Of a stretch of DNA of 38,947 nucleotides, positions 31,321 through 38,844 are shown one piece after another. Numbering within the stretch: position 1 is the first letter of the stretch; each line of letters starts with the position of its first letter. The stretch is from an uncultured Clostridia bacterium (lineage in GTDB: Bacteria; Bacillota; Clostridia; Saccharofermentanales; DTU023), in assembly GCA_946220865.1 (NCBI GenBank), contig CAMJYM010000015.1, positions 1 to 38,947 of the forward strand, written 5' to 3'. The position numbers were made by a program, and so were the translations under genes. Under the pieces are notes generated by a model. It was not told the origin of the DNA and ran no database searches. It saw only the letters and a program-made list of their open reading frames with translations.

Positions 31321-32238
31321 TCAGAGTGAAAATTGACTCAGAGCCTCAATTTCCGCCTGAATCTCTTCATCCAAACGGTCATTCTCCACTTTCATCTCAT
31401 CGGTATCGAGCTTATCCCAGGATTTACGCTTTTTCTCAGCACGCGGCGCGGGTAAGCGTTCTTCCTGTTTGTCGCGGCGAGCAGTCCCCATCTCTCTCGA
31501 AGCAGCCTTTTTTTCGGAGCGAGCCGCGCTGCGAAGATTCCTGGGAATGCTGGGGGACTCCCCCTGACGCTCAGCTTCACGCTGACCGCGCTTCGCTTCG
31601 CTCACCGCTGCCAAACTCTCTTTATTCTCGCCCTCTGGAGAAAGTTCAAGGGCTTCGGCATGCAGCGTGAGAGCACTCAACCCATTTTCTGTGAGCTGAA
31701 TTTCCTCATGATGAACAGCCTTCAGCTCAAAGCCTCCGGTCTCAACTTCACTCAGACGACTCAGCTCTGTATCTTCCGATCTGCGGCCGGCGATATTCTG
31801 CTCTTCGCTGATCGCTCCGCGACGGGCACGACGCTGTTGCTCTTCCTCTGGCCGTTCATCCTGGAAACGCCGATTGCGGCGTCCATCTTCCCAGCGTTCA
31901 CCGCGTTCTTTAACATTGCGTTTATTTTGTCGACGAGGCCCTTTAGGGCTTCCCCGACGCTCACGCTCCTTCGTCTCATTCTCAGCTGAAGAAGCGTCGG
32001 CACGGCGCTCGCCTCTGCTCGCCCGGTCATACGTTTTGCGGCGATTGCGCTCTCCGCGGGGGCGTCGTTCACGGCCAGGAGCACGCTCCTCACGTTCTCC
32101 TTCCGGGCGACCAAAATCACGGCTGTTGCGTCGTCCCGCGCGTTTTGTTTTCGGCTCGCTCTGCTGCTCTCCCTGAGAGCGTCCGGGGCGTTCCTGTCGC
32201 TGATTCTTTCCGTTGTAGGGCTTTTTTTCTTCTTCCAT
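31321..32238 (-). CDS. Highly charged Arg/Glu-rich disordered protein, unknown
   Basis: 305 residues with no hydrophobic core. Residues 1-150 are dominated by R, E, G, K, Q and N in short basic/acidic clusters (PGRERRPRGERNRR, RRQNKRNVKERGER). The middle (150-205) is more ordered, with ELSRLSEVETGGFELKAVHHEE. The last ~35 residues (KKRKSWDKLDTDEMKVENDR) are predicted helix and may be the conserved part. The composition recalls RNA- or ribosome-binding tails, but that is inference. It starts 13 bases after pncA and ends ~32 bases before the decarboxylase start, all on the minus strand, so it is likely in one operon. The start has only a weak AAGAAAG site. Confidence 0.75.
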   Translation of the reverse strand: MEEEKKPYNGKNQRQERPGRSQGEQQSEPKTKRAGRRNSRDFGRPEGEREERAPGRERRPRGERNRRKTYDRASRGERRADASSAENETKERERRGSPKGPRRQNKRNVKERGERWEDGRRNRRFQDERPEEEQQRRARRGAISEEQNIAGRRSEDTELSRLSEVETGGFELKAVHHEEIQLTENGLSALTLHAEALELSPEGENKESLAAVSEAKRGQREAERQGESPSIPRNLRSAARSEKKAASREMGTARRDKQEERLPAPRAEKKRKSWDKLDTDEMKVENDRLDEEIQAEIEALSQFSL

Positions 32239-32251
32239 CGTAATTCTTTCT

Positions 32252-32842
32252 TTACTCGCTCAGACTGTCCACCAGGACAATCCCCTGGTTCTGCAAATCT
32301 TCGAGATTTTTCAGGTGCTCTTCATGATTGACCCAGGCGAGCCCGGGGACAAAGAGTTGGACATGAAAGCCCGCCTTTTTCAGGTCAAGACAAGTTTCGC
32401 GCACACAAAACTCGCTGGCTATGCCGGAAACCTGAACGTCTACCGGCAGCAGCTCATGCAGGCTTTCTCCGCTTTCCCGGCGTGCTGCGAAGGCCGAGTA
32501 TTCTTCGATCTGATCATCGCGCCCCTTAAAGAAGAGGTTTTCTTTACCAGGCTTCTGAGCCTCTTCCCTGATCTTCTGGCTAAAGGGTTCTACAATCGCG
32601 GCTCCGCGGGTCCCCCGCACACAGTGCACTGGCCAACTGCCGCCATTCTCAAGAAAACTGCCATTTTCCGGGCTATGATCGTCCGCTGAATAACAAACCC
32701 GCAGACCCGGGTGCTTATTGATCTCTGAGACAAGAGCATCTACCGCCTCATCGGCATGTTCGCAGGCAAGGCTGCCATCCACAAAATCATGCTGACAGTC
32801 GATGATCAGGAGGGCTGTCGGCTTTTTCTGTGACTCACTCAT
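32252..32842 (-). CDS. pncA: Nicotinamidase / isochorismatase-family cysteine hydrolase
   Basis: 196 residues. Catalytic triad: Asp in LLIIDCQHDF, Lys in FFKGRDDQ, Cys in SGIASEFCVRETCLDL. The metal site is D-x-H (ADDHSPENGSF) plus His in WPVHCVRGT, which is the nicotinamidase pattern rather than a generic isochorismatase. It converts nicotinamide to nicotinate in NAD salvage. The start codon overlaps the clpX stop (ATGA, 32839-32842), so it is translationally coupled to clpX. Confidence 0.9.
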   Translation of the reverse strand: MSESQKKPTALLIIDCQHDFVDGSLACEHADEAVDALVSEINKHPGLRVCYSADDHSPENGSFLENGGSWPVHCVRGTRGAAIVEPFSQKIREEAQKPGKENLFFKGRDDQIEEYSAFAARRESGESLHELLPVDVQVSGIASEFCVRETCLDLKKAGFHVQLFVPGLAWVNHEEHLKNLEDLQNQGIVLVDSLSE

Positions 32843-34209
32843 GATTTCGCCTCCACTTTTCGTGCTCTGGCGCCGCTGGCTTTCTTTTTGCCACCGCGAC
32901 TTGCGCTTACGGGGAGAACCTGAGCTTCATCCGCCATTTCACTGCGCTGAATGAGCTCCGGCCCACCTTTACCTTCTACAGCTGCCGCCGTAATTTTCAC
33001 TTTGCCGATTTCCGGGTGCGAGGGCAGCATATACATCAGATCCAGCATCAGCTTCTCCAGAATGCTGCGCAGACCACGGGCGCCCGTCTTGAGCTTTATG
33101 GCCTCATCGGCAATTCTGGCAAAAGCCTCTTCTTCAAATTCAAGCTCTACCCCATCGTAGGCCAGCATTTTACGATACTGTTTGGCCAGAGCATTGCGCG
33201 GCTCGGTAAGGATGCGTATGAGAGCTTTTTTATCCAGGCCCTCAAGTGAGGTCACCACAGGCACACGGCCAATAAACTCGGGTATCAGACCGAACTTCAG
33301 CAGATCTTCAGGAAGTACCTGTGCGAGCAGCTTGCTCTCCGAAAGCTCTTCTTTGCTCTGGAATTTCGCTCCGAAGCCCATCGTCTTGGAGGCGACACGC
33401 TGACGGATGATCTTGTCGAGTCCATCAAAGGCCCCGCCGCAGATAAAGAGAATATTCGTCGTATCAATCTGGATAAAATCCTGATGGGGGTGTTTGCGCC
33501 CACCTTGCGGCGGTACGTTAGCCACTGTCGCTTCGAGTATCTTCAAAAGCGCCTGCTGTACACCCTCCCCACTCACGTCGCGGGTAATAGAGGGGTTGTC
33601 TGAGCGGCGGGAAATCTTATCGATTTCATCGATGTAGATGATACCTTTTTCGGCGCGTGCGATATTGAAATCTGCATTCTGAATCAGGCGCAAAAGAATA
33701 TTCTCAACATCCTCACCGACATAGCCGGCTTCGGTCAGTGCCGTAGCGTCGGCGATAGCAAAGGGGACATCCAAAATCCTCGCCAGCGTCTGGGCAAGCA
33801 GAGTCTTACCGCTTCCGGTAGGCCCGAGTAAGAGGATATTGCTTTTTTGCAATTCCACGCCATCGTCAGCGTTACTGTCGCCAAAACTCACACGTTTGTA
33901 GTGATTGTAAACCGCCACAGAAAGAATCTTCTTGGCCTCTTCCTGCCCAATCACATACTCATCAAGCGCAGCTTTAATTTCGGATGGCGGCAGCAGCTTA
34001 ATCTCAGCACTGTCGCTGGTGATATCGGCTTCATGGCTGTCCCCCAGCTGATTCTCCAGAATTTCCTGACAGAGATCGACGCACTCGTTGCAGATAAAAA
34101 CACCGGGTCCGGCAATCAGGCGTTCAACCTGATCTTCACTCTTGCCGCAAAAAGAGCAGCAAAGCTGAGGAACATCGGGTCCGCCTTCGTGAAAGCGCTC
34201 GTCGGGCAT
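32839..34209 (-). CDS. clpX: ATP-dependent Clp protease ATP-binding subunit ClpX
   Basis: 456 residues. The N-terminal zinc domain (CSFCG..CNEC) binds substrates. The AAA+ core has GPTGSGKTLLAQTLA (Walker A), pore loop GYVGED, IIYIDEIDKI (Walker B), SRRSDNPSITRDVSGEGVQQ, and sensor and C-terminal domains with LIPEFIGRVPV and GARGLRSILE. It unfolds substrates and feeds them to ClpP. The C-terminal ~45 residues (LPVSASRGGKKKASGARARK) form a basic extension longer than in most ClpX proteins. GGAG seven bases before the ATG. The clpP stop is three bases upstream. Confidence 0.98.
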   Translation of the reverse strand: MPDERFHEGGPDVPQLCCSFCGKSEDQVERLIAGPGVFICNECVDLCQEILENQLGDSHEADITSDSAEIKLLPPSEIKAALDEYVIGQEEAKKILSVAVYNHYKRVSFGDSNADDGVELQKSNILLLGPTGSGKTLLAQTLARILDVPFAIADATALTEAGYVGEDVENILLRLIQNADFNIARAEKGIIYIDEIDKISRRSDNPSITRDVSGEGVQQALLKILEATVANVPPQGGRKHPHQDFIQIDTTNILFICGGAFDGLDKIIRQRVASKTMGFGAKFQSKEELSESKLLAQVLPEDLLKFGLIPEFIGRVPVVTSLEGLDKKALIRILTEPRNALAKQYRKMLAYDGVELEFEEEAFARIADEAIKLKTGARGLRSILEKLMLDLMYMLPSHPEIGKVKITAAAVEGKGGPELIQRSEMADEAQVLPVSASRGGKKKASGARARKVEAKS

Positions 34210-34212
34210 AAT

Positions 34213-34803
34213 TTAGCTCCGTTTCTCCATAATTTCGTCAATCAGACCATAGGCTTTGGCTTCTTCAGCCGTCATCCAGTGATTGCGGTCTGTGTCGCGT
34301 TCGATGACCTCAAGCGGCTGGCCGGTCCGTTCAGCCAGGATCCTGTTCAGTTTGCTTTTGATTTGCAGAATATGTTCCGCTTCGATACTGATATCTGAGG
34401 CCTGTCCCTGAATACCACCCAGAGGCTGATGGATCATAATCTCAGCGTTGGGCAGAGCAAAACGCTTGCCTTTGGTACCTGCCGCTAGCAGGAAAGCGCC
34501 CATGCTGGCCGCCATACCCATGCAAATGGTCTGGACGTCTGGCTTGATGTACTGAATCGTGTCATAAATCATAAACCCCGAGGTAATTTCACCGCCCGGG
34601 CTATTGATATAGAGCTGAATATCTTTTTCAGGATCCTCAGCTTCGAGGAAGAGCAGCTGGGCCATCACGAGACTCGCACTTACCTGATTCACTTCATCGC
34701 TCATGATAATGATGCGCTCTTTGAGCAGGCGGGAGAAAATATCGTAAGAACGTTCACCACGCCCCGTCTGTTCGATGACCATGGGAACAAGGCTGCTCCG
34801 CAT
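34213..34803 (-). CDS. clpP: ATP-dependent Clp protease proteolytic subunit ClpP
   Basis: 196 residues from the ATG at 34803, which has GAGGG seven bases upstream and begins MRSSLVPMVIEQTGRGERSY as in typical ClpP. An in-frame ATG at 34854 would add 17 residues. Catalytic triad: Ser in GMAASMGAF, His in MIHQPLGG, Asp in RDTDRNHWM. INSPGG and the GGIQGQASDI handle are intact. It forms a tetradecamer working with ClpX encoded next to it. Transcription probably reads through from tig. Confidence 0.96.
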   Translation of the reverse strand: MRSSLVPMVIEQTGRGERSYDIFSRLLKERIIIMSDEVNQVSASLVMAQLLFLEAEDPEKDIQLYINSPGGEITSGFMIYDTIQYIKPDVQTICMGMAASMGAFLLAAGTKGKRFALPNAEIMIHQPLGGIQGQASDISIEAEHILQIKSKLNRILAERTGQPLEVIERDTDRNHWMTAEEAKAYGLIDEIMEKRS

Positions 34804-34943
34804 GGGGAAGCCCTCTGGCCTGAAAAGATCGTTAGCTTTATTTGGATTCATCATGATTATTGTTTATCTTCCTTCCTGTTTTTCCGGCCTTTGGACGGGC
34901 CGTCATTCTCGGTTTCACTCATAACGGCTTTCCCGTCTTATAG

Positions 34944-35015
34944 AAGAGGGAAAGCTGCCGACACGCCGCCGTGTTGCCTTAAACCGGCACGGCTTGCTGA
35001 CACCTTTCCCCTCTT
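34944..35015. other. Long imperfect hairpin between tig and clpP
   Basis: Outer arms AAGAGGGAAAG (34944-34954) and CTTTCCCCTCTT (35004-35015) pair with one bulge. Inner arms GCCGTG (34968-34973) and CACGGC (35088 minus 100, i.e. 34988-34993) pair with flanking GC pairs. The region between tig's stop and clpP is ~235 bases with no gene. A small five-pair hairpin (35025-35040, TCCCT/AGGGA) sits right at the tig stop, followed on the minus strand by TTTT. Confidence 0.45.
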
Positions 35016-35040
35016 AACTCAAAATCCCTTAAAACAGGGA

Positions 35041-36441
35041 CTATTTCTCTTCTTCAGCTTTGCCTTCGCCCTGGTCTGCAAGTTCTGCCGATTCAGAAAC
35101 TTCAGCGCCTGTTTCGGCCTCAGCTTCTTCGTTCTCATCTTTGGGCTTTTCATCCGTCGCCACGGATTGTTCACGAATAAATTTCGCTGCGGCTTCAAGC
35201 AGCATCTGTTCCTTCAGAGCCTTGACGCCTTCATCCCCAAAATTCTCTTTAATCTTTTCCACATCCTCTTTGTAGAGTTCGGCCATCTCCTTAAAGCGAT
35301 CTTCGAGCTCCTCATCGCTTACGCTGATCTTTTCGGCTGCGGCAACCGCCTGGAGGAAAAGTTCATGGCGCAGACGCTCTTCCGCCGGCTTCAGCAGCTG
35401 AGCTTTGAAGATCTGCTCATTCATATTCATATAGCGCAGATAATCTTCGAGTTTCAGCCCCTGATAAGCGAGCTGGCGACGCTGTTCATCCAGCATGCGT
35501 CCGGCTTCATCTTCGATGGCTGCCGCCGGAACGTCGATCTCGGCATTCTTAACCGCCGCCATAACGGCCCGCTGCTCAAAGTCCTGATCAGCGTGTTCGT
35601 TGCGGTGCTCTTCCTCTTCTTTGCGCAAATGCTCACGATATTCTGCTACCGTGTCGCAATCTTCGGAGATATCTTTGATGAACTCATCATTGACCTCAGG
35701 CAGCTCGCGCTCCTTGATCTCATGCAGGGTCACCGAGAAAACGGCCTCTTTACCGGCCAGATCTTTGGCATGATATTCCTCGGGGAAAGTCACGTGAATA
35801 TCAAAGCTCTCGTCGACCTTATGGCCGATAAGCTGATCCTCAAAGCCGGGGATGAAGGTCTGCGAGCCAATTTTAAGTTCGTAATTCTCAGCACTGCCGC
35901 CCTCAAATTTTTTACCGTCGACTTTGCCGGAATAATCGAGGGTCACAAGATCGTCTTTTTGCACCGGACGGTCATTGACCGGCACCAGTCTCGAGGCACG
36001 CAGACGTGCGCTTTCGATCTTCTGATCGATCTGCTCGTCACTCACTTCAACTTTTTCACGATAGGCCTTAAGGCCCTTATACTCGCCCAGTTTAACCTCC
36101 GGCTTCAGCGCATATTCGCAGCTGAAGGTCAGACCCTTCTCACTGCCAACCTCTTCGATGCTGACACGGGGTGAAGAAAACGGATCCACATCATGCTCTT
36201 TAAGCGCCTCTTTGTAGGCCGGATCGAGAAGTTCATCAATCGCATCATCATAGAGAACGCCCTCTCCATAGTAATGGCTGACGATGGCATAGGGCGCCTT
36301 ACCTTTCCGGAAACCAGGCACGCTGAAGCGGCTTTTATTTTTGTTAAAGGCACGCTGCATCGCCTCTTTGAAACGTTCGGGTGACACTTCAATCGTCAGT
36401 TTCTGCATGTTCTTTTCCAGGTTCTCTATTTTCGAAGCCAT
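35041..36441 (-). CDS. tig: Trigger factor
   Basis: 466 residues from the ATG at 36441, with AGGAGG about five bases upstream. Ribosome-associated chaperone and prolyl isomerase. The N-terminal ribosome-docking loop is PGFRKGKAP. The FKBP-type domain at ~150-250 contains LVTLDYSGKVDGKKFEGG and FIPGFEDQLIGHKVDE. The C-terminal helical chaperone arms follow, ending in a very acidic tail (~40 residues of E, A and D) that is longer than usual. First gene of tig-clpP-clpX-pncA, the common Bacillota order. Confidence 0.97.
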   Translation of the reverse strand: MASKIENLEKNMQKLTIEVSPERFKEAMQRAFNKNKSRFSVPGFRKGKAPYAIVSHYYGEGVLYDDAIDELLDPAYKEALKEHDVDPFSSPRVSIEEVGSEKGLTFSCEYALKPEVKLGEYKGLKAYREKVEVSDEQIDQKIESARLRASRLVPVNDRPVQKDDLVTLDYSGKVDGKKFEGGSAENYELKIGSQTFIPGFEDQLIGHKVDESFDIHVTFPEEYHAKDLAGKEAVFSVTLHEIKERELPEVNDEFIKDISEDCDTVAEYREHLRKEEEEHRNEHADQDFEQRAVMAAVKNAEIDVPAAAIEDEAGRMLDEQRRQLAYQGLKLEDYLRYMNMNEQIFKAQLLKPAEERLRHELFLQAVAAAEKISVSDEELEDRFKEMAELYKEDVEKIKENFGDEGVKALKEQMLLEAAAKFIREQSVATDEKPKDENEEAEAETGAEVSESAELADQGEGKAEEEK

Positions 36442-36486
36442 AAGTACCTCCTGCGGCAAATAAGAATATTAATCATAATCTAAAAA

Positions 36487-36515
36487 ATTTTATCACAGTA
36501 AATTTTTCTTTGCAA
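36487..36515 (-). promoter_or_regulatory. Sigma-A promoter for tig
   Basis: Minus strand TTGCAA (36510-36515), 17-bp spacer, TAAAAT (36487-36492), about 45 bases before the tig ATG. Confidence 0.6.
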
Positions 36516-36518
36516 TGC

Positions 36519-36589
36519 AAAAGCCCCGAAACCATTTGATTTCGGGGCTTTCAAGCTGGCGCGCCCAGTAGAGATCGAATCCACAACCT
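36519..36589 (-). repeat. Left direct repeat (attachment site) of the tRNA-Arg element
   Basis: Identical over 71 bases to 38877-38947; the right copy runs off the window. It contains the tRNA-Arg terminator and the 3' end of tRNA-Arg. Confidence 0.93.
36520..36551 (-). terminator. tRNA-Arg terminator, left copy
   Basis: Stem AAAGCCCCGAAA with its exact complement, loop of eight bases, and a T-containing end on both strands. The same hairpin recurs at 38878-38909. Confidence 0.75.
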
Positions 36590-36606
36590 TCTGATCCGTA
36601 GTTTGA
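36557..36606 (-). pseudogene. 3' fragment of tRNA-Arg(ACG) left by integration
   Basis: On the minus strand: anticodon loop CTACGGA (anticodon ACG, 36595-36601), 3' anticodon stem TCAGA, T-arm GTGGA-TTCGATC-TCTAC, acceptor arm TGGGCGC, G and CCA. The 5' half (acceptor, D-arm) is not present upstream, so this is not a functional tRNA. Confidence 0.85.
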
Positions 36607-36667
36607 GCATATTGTTAAAGTTTATCGATCGTTTACCAGCTAATTTATATATCTAGCCCAAAAATAA

Positions 36668-36696
36668 TTGACCTTTCGGCTCGCGATTTATAAAAT
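36668..36696 (+). promoter_or_regulatory. Consensus-like promoter at the left end of the element
   Basis: TTGACC (36668-36673), 17-bp spacer, TAAAAT (36691-36696). Transcription would begin near 36703, at the first small ORF. Confidence 0.65.
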
Positions 36697-36700
36697 TGAC

Positions 36701-36868
36701 ATGATTAAAAACAAGGCTCCAACTACGAAGAAGACTTGCTCAATAATGATTGAAATTACAGGCAGGGCAAGCACAATAGGCCAGATTATTGGGAAGCTCG
36801 TAGGTTTTATCATCAAGCTGACCGAAGGCGCTTGCTTAAATCATTTTGAAGAGGAGAAAGAAGCATGA
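36701..36868 (+). CDS. Small hydrophobic-segment protein of the element, unknown
   Basis: 55 residues from the ATG at 36701. The predicted transcription start is within a few bases of this ATG, so the message could be leaderless. A later in-frame ATG at 36746 gives 40 residues. It has a basic start (MIKNKAPTTKKT), then a largely apolar stretch, ITGRASTIGQIIGKLVGFII, long enough for one membrane helix or amphipathic helix, and an acidic end (FEEEKEA). The stop overlaps the next ORF start (ATGA). Such short hydrophobic products can be toxins or leader peptides, but nothing proves it here. Confidence 0.45.
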   Translation: MIKNKAPTTKKTCSIMIEITGRASTIGQIIGKLVGFIIKLTEGACLNHFEEEKEA

Positions 36869-37023
36869 TAAAGTTTGAAGGAAATCCTGAGCCCTCTAGC
36901 ACCTCAGAGCAAGAACCGCGGCAACCTAGTGTCAGGCCAATACATTTTGAATATCAGCAACAACGAGATTATAGGAGACAAGAAAATCCACAACCCCCTA
37001 AATTAAAAAAACCAAAAAGTTAA
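36865..37023 (+). CDS. Small Gln/Pro/Arg-rich protein of the element, unknown
   Basis: 52 residues, too short for many ORF searches. GAGGAG lies eight bases before the ATG, and the ATG overlaps the previous stop, so translation is well supported. The sequence is hydrophilic and probably disordered: MIKFEGNPEPSSTSEQEPRQ at the start, several Gln, Arg and Tyr in the middle, and PPKLKKPKS at the end. No family recognised. Separated by 168 bases from the 37192 gene; a TATAGT at 37127-37132 may mark another promoter there. Confidence 0.55.
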   Translation: MIKFEGNPEPSSTSEQEPRQPSVRPIHFEYQQQRDYRRQENPQPPKLKKPKS

Positions 37024-37191
37024 TTCAACATCCCCTTCATTGTTGATTTTGTTCTGATGATTTTCTCCTTTTTTGCTTGGCTGCTCAAGCCATCTGCACC
37101 CATTTCTTCCGCAGAAGTTTACGCTGTATAGTAAGCACTTAGAAAAAGTGTAGTTTGCACAGGCTTTTTGAATAGAAATTGAGGGACGACG

Positions 37192-37755
37192 ATGTCAATC
37201 CACGAAACATGCCAACACTTAAATAATTTTTGGGATGGCTTAGATGATCTTCCCGAAGACTTCCAGCAAGCTGACATTGATGCTTTAATTTCATGTAGAA
37301 AGTTGATTGATTCAGAAAGAGCATCAACATCAAGTTCGGGACATGAAAGAGAATCATTTTCCCTTCATTCTGTGGACACACCAACTGTGCTTTTTCATAT
37401 GGACATCCGAGATAGTATCAAGAATCCAGGCAACTACTCCATCATCTTGACACTAATTGGTAGGCATAAGGACATTACCCTCTATCGTTGCAATGGTCCA
37501 CATAATCTTCCTGATGGTCGAAACCCATTACATACGAAAGAACACACACATCGTCTCACCGTAAAAGATATAAAAAATCTTAATTACACTAAGCCGAGCA
37601 TGCGAAAACCAGCATCATATCACAGCAAATACAGTGCAATCAGTCAATTTGTTCTGGATTGTAATATCATTAATAATGAAGAATTTTTGCAAGGAACTCT
37701 GTTAAAATCAAAACAAATCAGCTTCGATGACTTGAAAGGAGAAACCAAAAAATGA
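37192..37755 (+). CDS. Unknown 187-residue protein paired with the DUF1828-like gene
   Basis: GAGGG lies seven to eight bases before the ATG. The N-terminal ~60 residues are acidic and helical (LNNFWDGLDDLPEDFQQADI). The centre is a beta-type domain with NYSIILTLIGRHKDITLYRC, then NGPHNLPDGRNPLHTKEHTH, a His-rich turn. This resembles the DUF6978-like proteins I recall next to DUF1828 genes (weak recall). The end is helical and basic. No signal peptide or membrane segment. Its stop overlaps the next start (ATGA at 37752-37755). Function unknown; cargo position suggests defence or toxin-antitoxin. Confidence 0.75.
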   Translation: MSIHETCQHLNNFWDGLDDLPEDFQQADIDALISCRKLIDSERASTSSSGHERESFSLHSVDTPTVLFHMDIRDSIKNPGNYSIILTLIGRHKDITLYRCNGPHNLPDGRNPLHTKEHTHRLTVKDIKNLNYTKPSMRKPASYHSKYSAISQFVLDCNIINNEEFLQGTLLKSKQISFDDLKGETKK

Positions 37756-38507
37756 CATTTCTTGAACAGGTCAAGGGCATTGCTTGGCCATCTTCAACTG
37801 TTATTGATGTCGCTCCAGGACGTGTGCAGATCTTGGACGAATTTTATCATGCTGACGGTGATCCTTTAGAAATGTATTTGACTCCTTTGGACTCTTCAAC
37901 GGGGCAATTTATCTTGACCGATCTTGGAATGACATTAATGCGCTTATCGTATTCGGAAGAGTTGACCGATTCTTTAATTGATAAAGTTAAAAAATTAGTG
38001 TCGTCTTATGGTCTTATGTTCAACGACGGATCCATTGAAATGTGCGTTTGCGCTGAAAATTTCAAAAGATATGTTTTTACGTTTGCCATGACCATCACTC
38101 GTGTAATGGCTTTACCTGAGCTTACGAGGAAAAGGGAAAAGAGTGTCTTTTATGAACAGTTATCCTCTTTCGTGAAAGAAAATTTGACGCTATATAACCC
38201 CGTGGAAAAATACAAACCATTGCCAGAACGGGACGAGCTTGTTGACTTTAGACTAACCGTTCCTAACAAGAGCACGCCTATTTTCCTCTATCCAGTACGT
38301 GACGGACAAAAGGCGACTAATGTTTGGGGCCAAATCCTGCTTTTTCTAAACCATGATGTCTGTTTTCGCAGCTTGATCGTGTGTGACAACTTTGAAGATT
38401 TGTCCAAAAAAGATCAGTTCCGTTTAACAAATGACGGCGATCGTATTATTTTTCGTGAAGCTTTTGAGCAGAAGCCAAAACAAATTCTTGAGCGTCTTGC
38501 TTCATAA
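37752..38507 (+). CDS. DUF1828/DUF1829-like protein
   Basis: 251 residues. N-terminal ~115 residues match the DUF1828 pattern: a short helix, RVQILDEFYHADGDPLEMYL, the hallmark TDLGMTLMRLSYSEEL, and a helical segment with YGLMFNDGSIEMCVCAEN. Residues ~130-251 fit DUF1829: FVKENLTLYNPVEKY, VDFRLTVPNKSTPIFLYPV, ATNVWGQILLFLNH, and a final strand-helix. In other genomes such proteins sit on mobile elements without a known activity. No catalytic motif is recognised, and the protein is soluble. It starts inside the stop of the 187-residue gene, so the two are translationally coupled. Confidence 0.75.
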   Translation: MTFLEQVKGIAWPSSTVIDVAPGRVQILDEFYHADGDPLEMYLTPLDSSTGQFILTDLGMTLMRLSYSEELTDSLIDKVKKLVSSYGLMFNDGSIEMCVCAENFKRYVFTFAMTITRVMALPELTRKREKSVFYEQLSSFVKENLTLYNPVEKYKPLPERDELVDFRLTVPNKSTPIFLYPVRDGQKATNVWGQILLFLNHDVCFRSLIVCDNFEDLSKKDQFRLTNDGDRIIFREAFEQKPKQILERLAS

Positions 38508-38614
38508 AGAAAACCGACCGCCCCTCACACTCGCAAAGGTGAAGGACGGCCTTAACAGCAGCCCGGGAGTATTCAAAATATTTACCGTATTTCTAACTAC
38601 TCTGTCAGACGAAG

Positions 38615-38642
38615 CTCCAGTCCTTCTGAGGGACTGGAGTTT
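38615..38642 (+). terminator. Possible terminator after the DUF1828-like gene
   Basis: CTCCAGTCC, seven-base loop, GGACTGGAG, followed by TTTC. The T tract is short. Confidence 0.4.
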
Positions 38643-38650
38643 CAAGCTGA

Positions 38651-38818
38651 TTCCGGCACACGTTCGCCACGAGAATGGCAGAATCCGGAATGCCTCTTAA
38701 AACTTTACAAGCCATCATGGGGCACAAAAGCATTTCCACGACAATGCAATTTTACGTAGACGTCACCCCGAAAATGCTTGAAGAAGCCGTAGATTTTATG
38801 AGAATTAAAAGCGTTTGA
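38651..38818 (+). pseudogene. C-terminal remnant of a tyrosine recombinase/integrase
   Basis: Reading from 38651, just after an in-frame TGA: FRHTFATRMAESGMPLKT, then LQAIMGHKSISTTMQFYVDV, then TPKMLEEAVDFMRI, stop at 38816. This holds the RHTFATR box, the LGH-type GHKS and the nucleophile Tyr in MQFYVDV. The first catalytic Arg, core-binding and arm domains are gone. An ATG at 38687 could start a 42-residue fragment, but no activity is expected. Adjacent to the right attachment repeat as in intact elements. Confidence 0.85.
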
Positions 38819-38821
38819 AAA

Positions 38822-38844
38822 AAATGCTACCAGAAATGCTACCA
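38822..38844 (+). repeat. Paired AAATGCTACCA direct repeats after the integrase remnant
   Basis: AAATGCTACCA at 38822-38832 and 38834-38844, between integrase stop and right repeat. Possibly integrase arm-binding sites. Confidence 0.5.

Noticed and set aside
34891..36174. 427-codon open frame on the plus strand opposite tig
   Set aside because: Shadow of the trigger factor gene: no ribosome binding site, Phe/Leu-rich antisense composition, and tig on the other strand is certain.
36557..36606. Complete tRNA-Arg gene at the left repeat
   Set aside because: Only the 3' part can fold; sequence beyond the anticodon loop does not supply an acceptor 5' strand or D-arm.
38431..38700. 89-codon plus-strand frame over the end of the DUF1828-like gene and the integrase remnant
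   Set aside because: Overlaps the end of the DUF1828-like gene in another frame; no ribosome binding site, and the true integrase frame is different.
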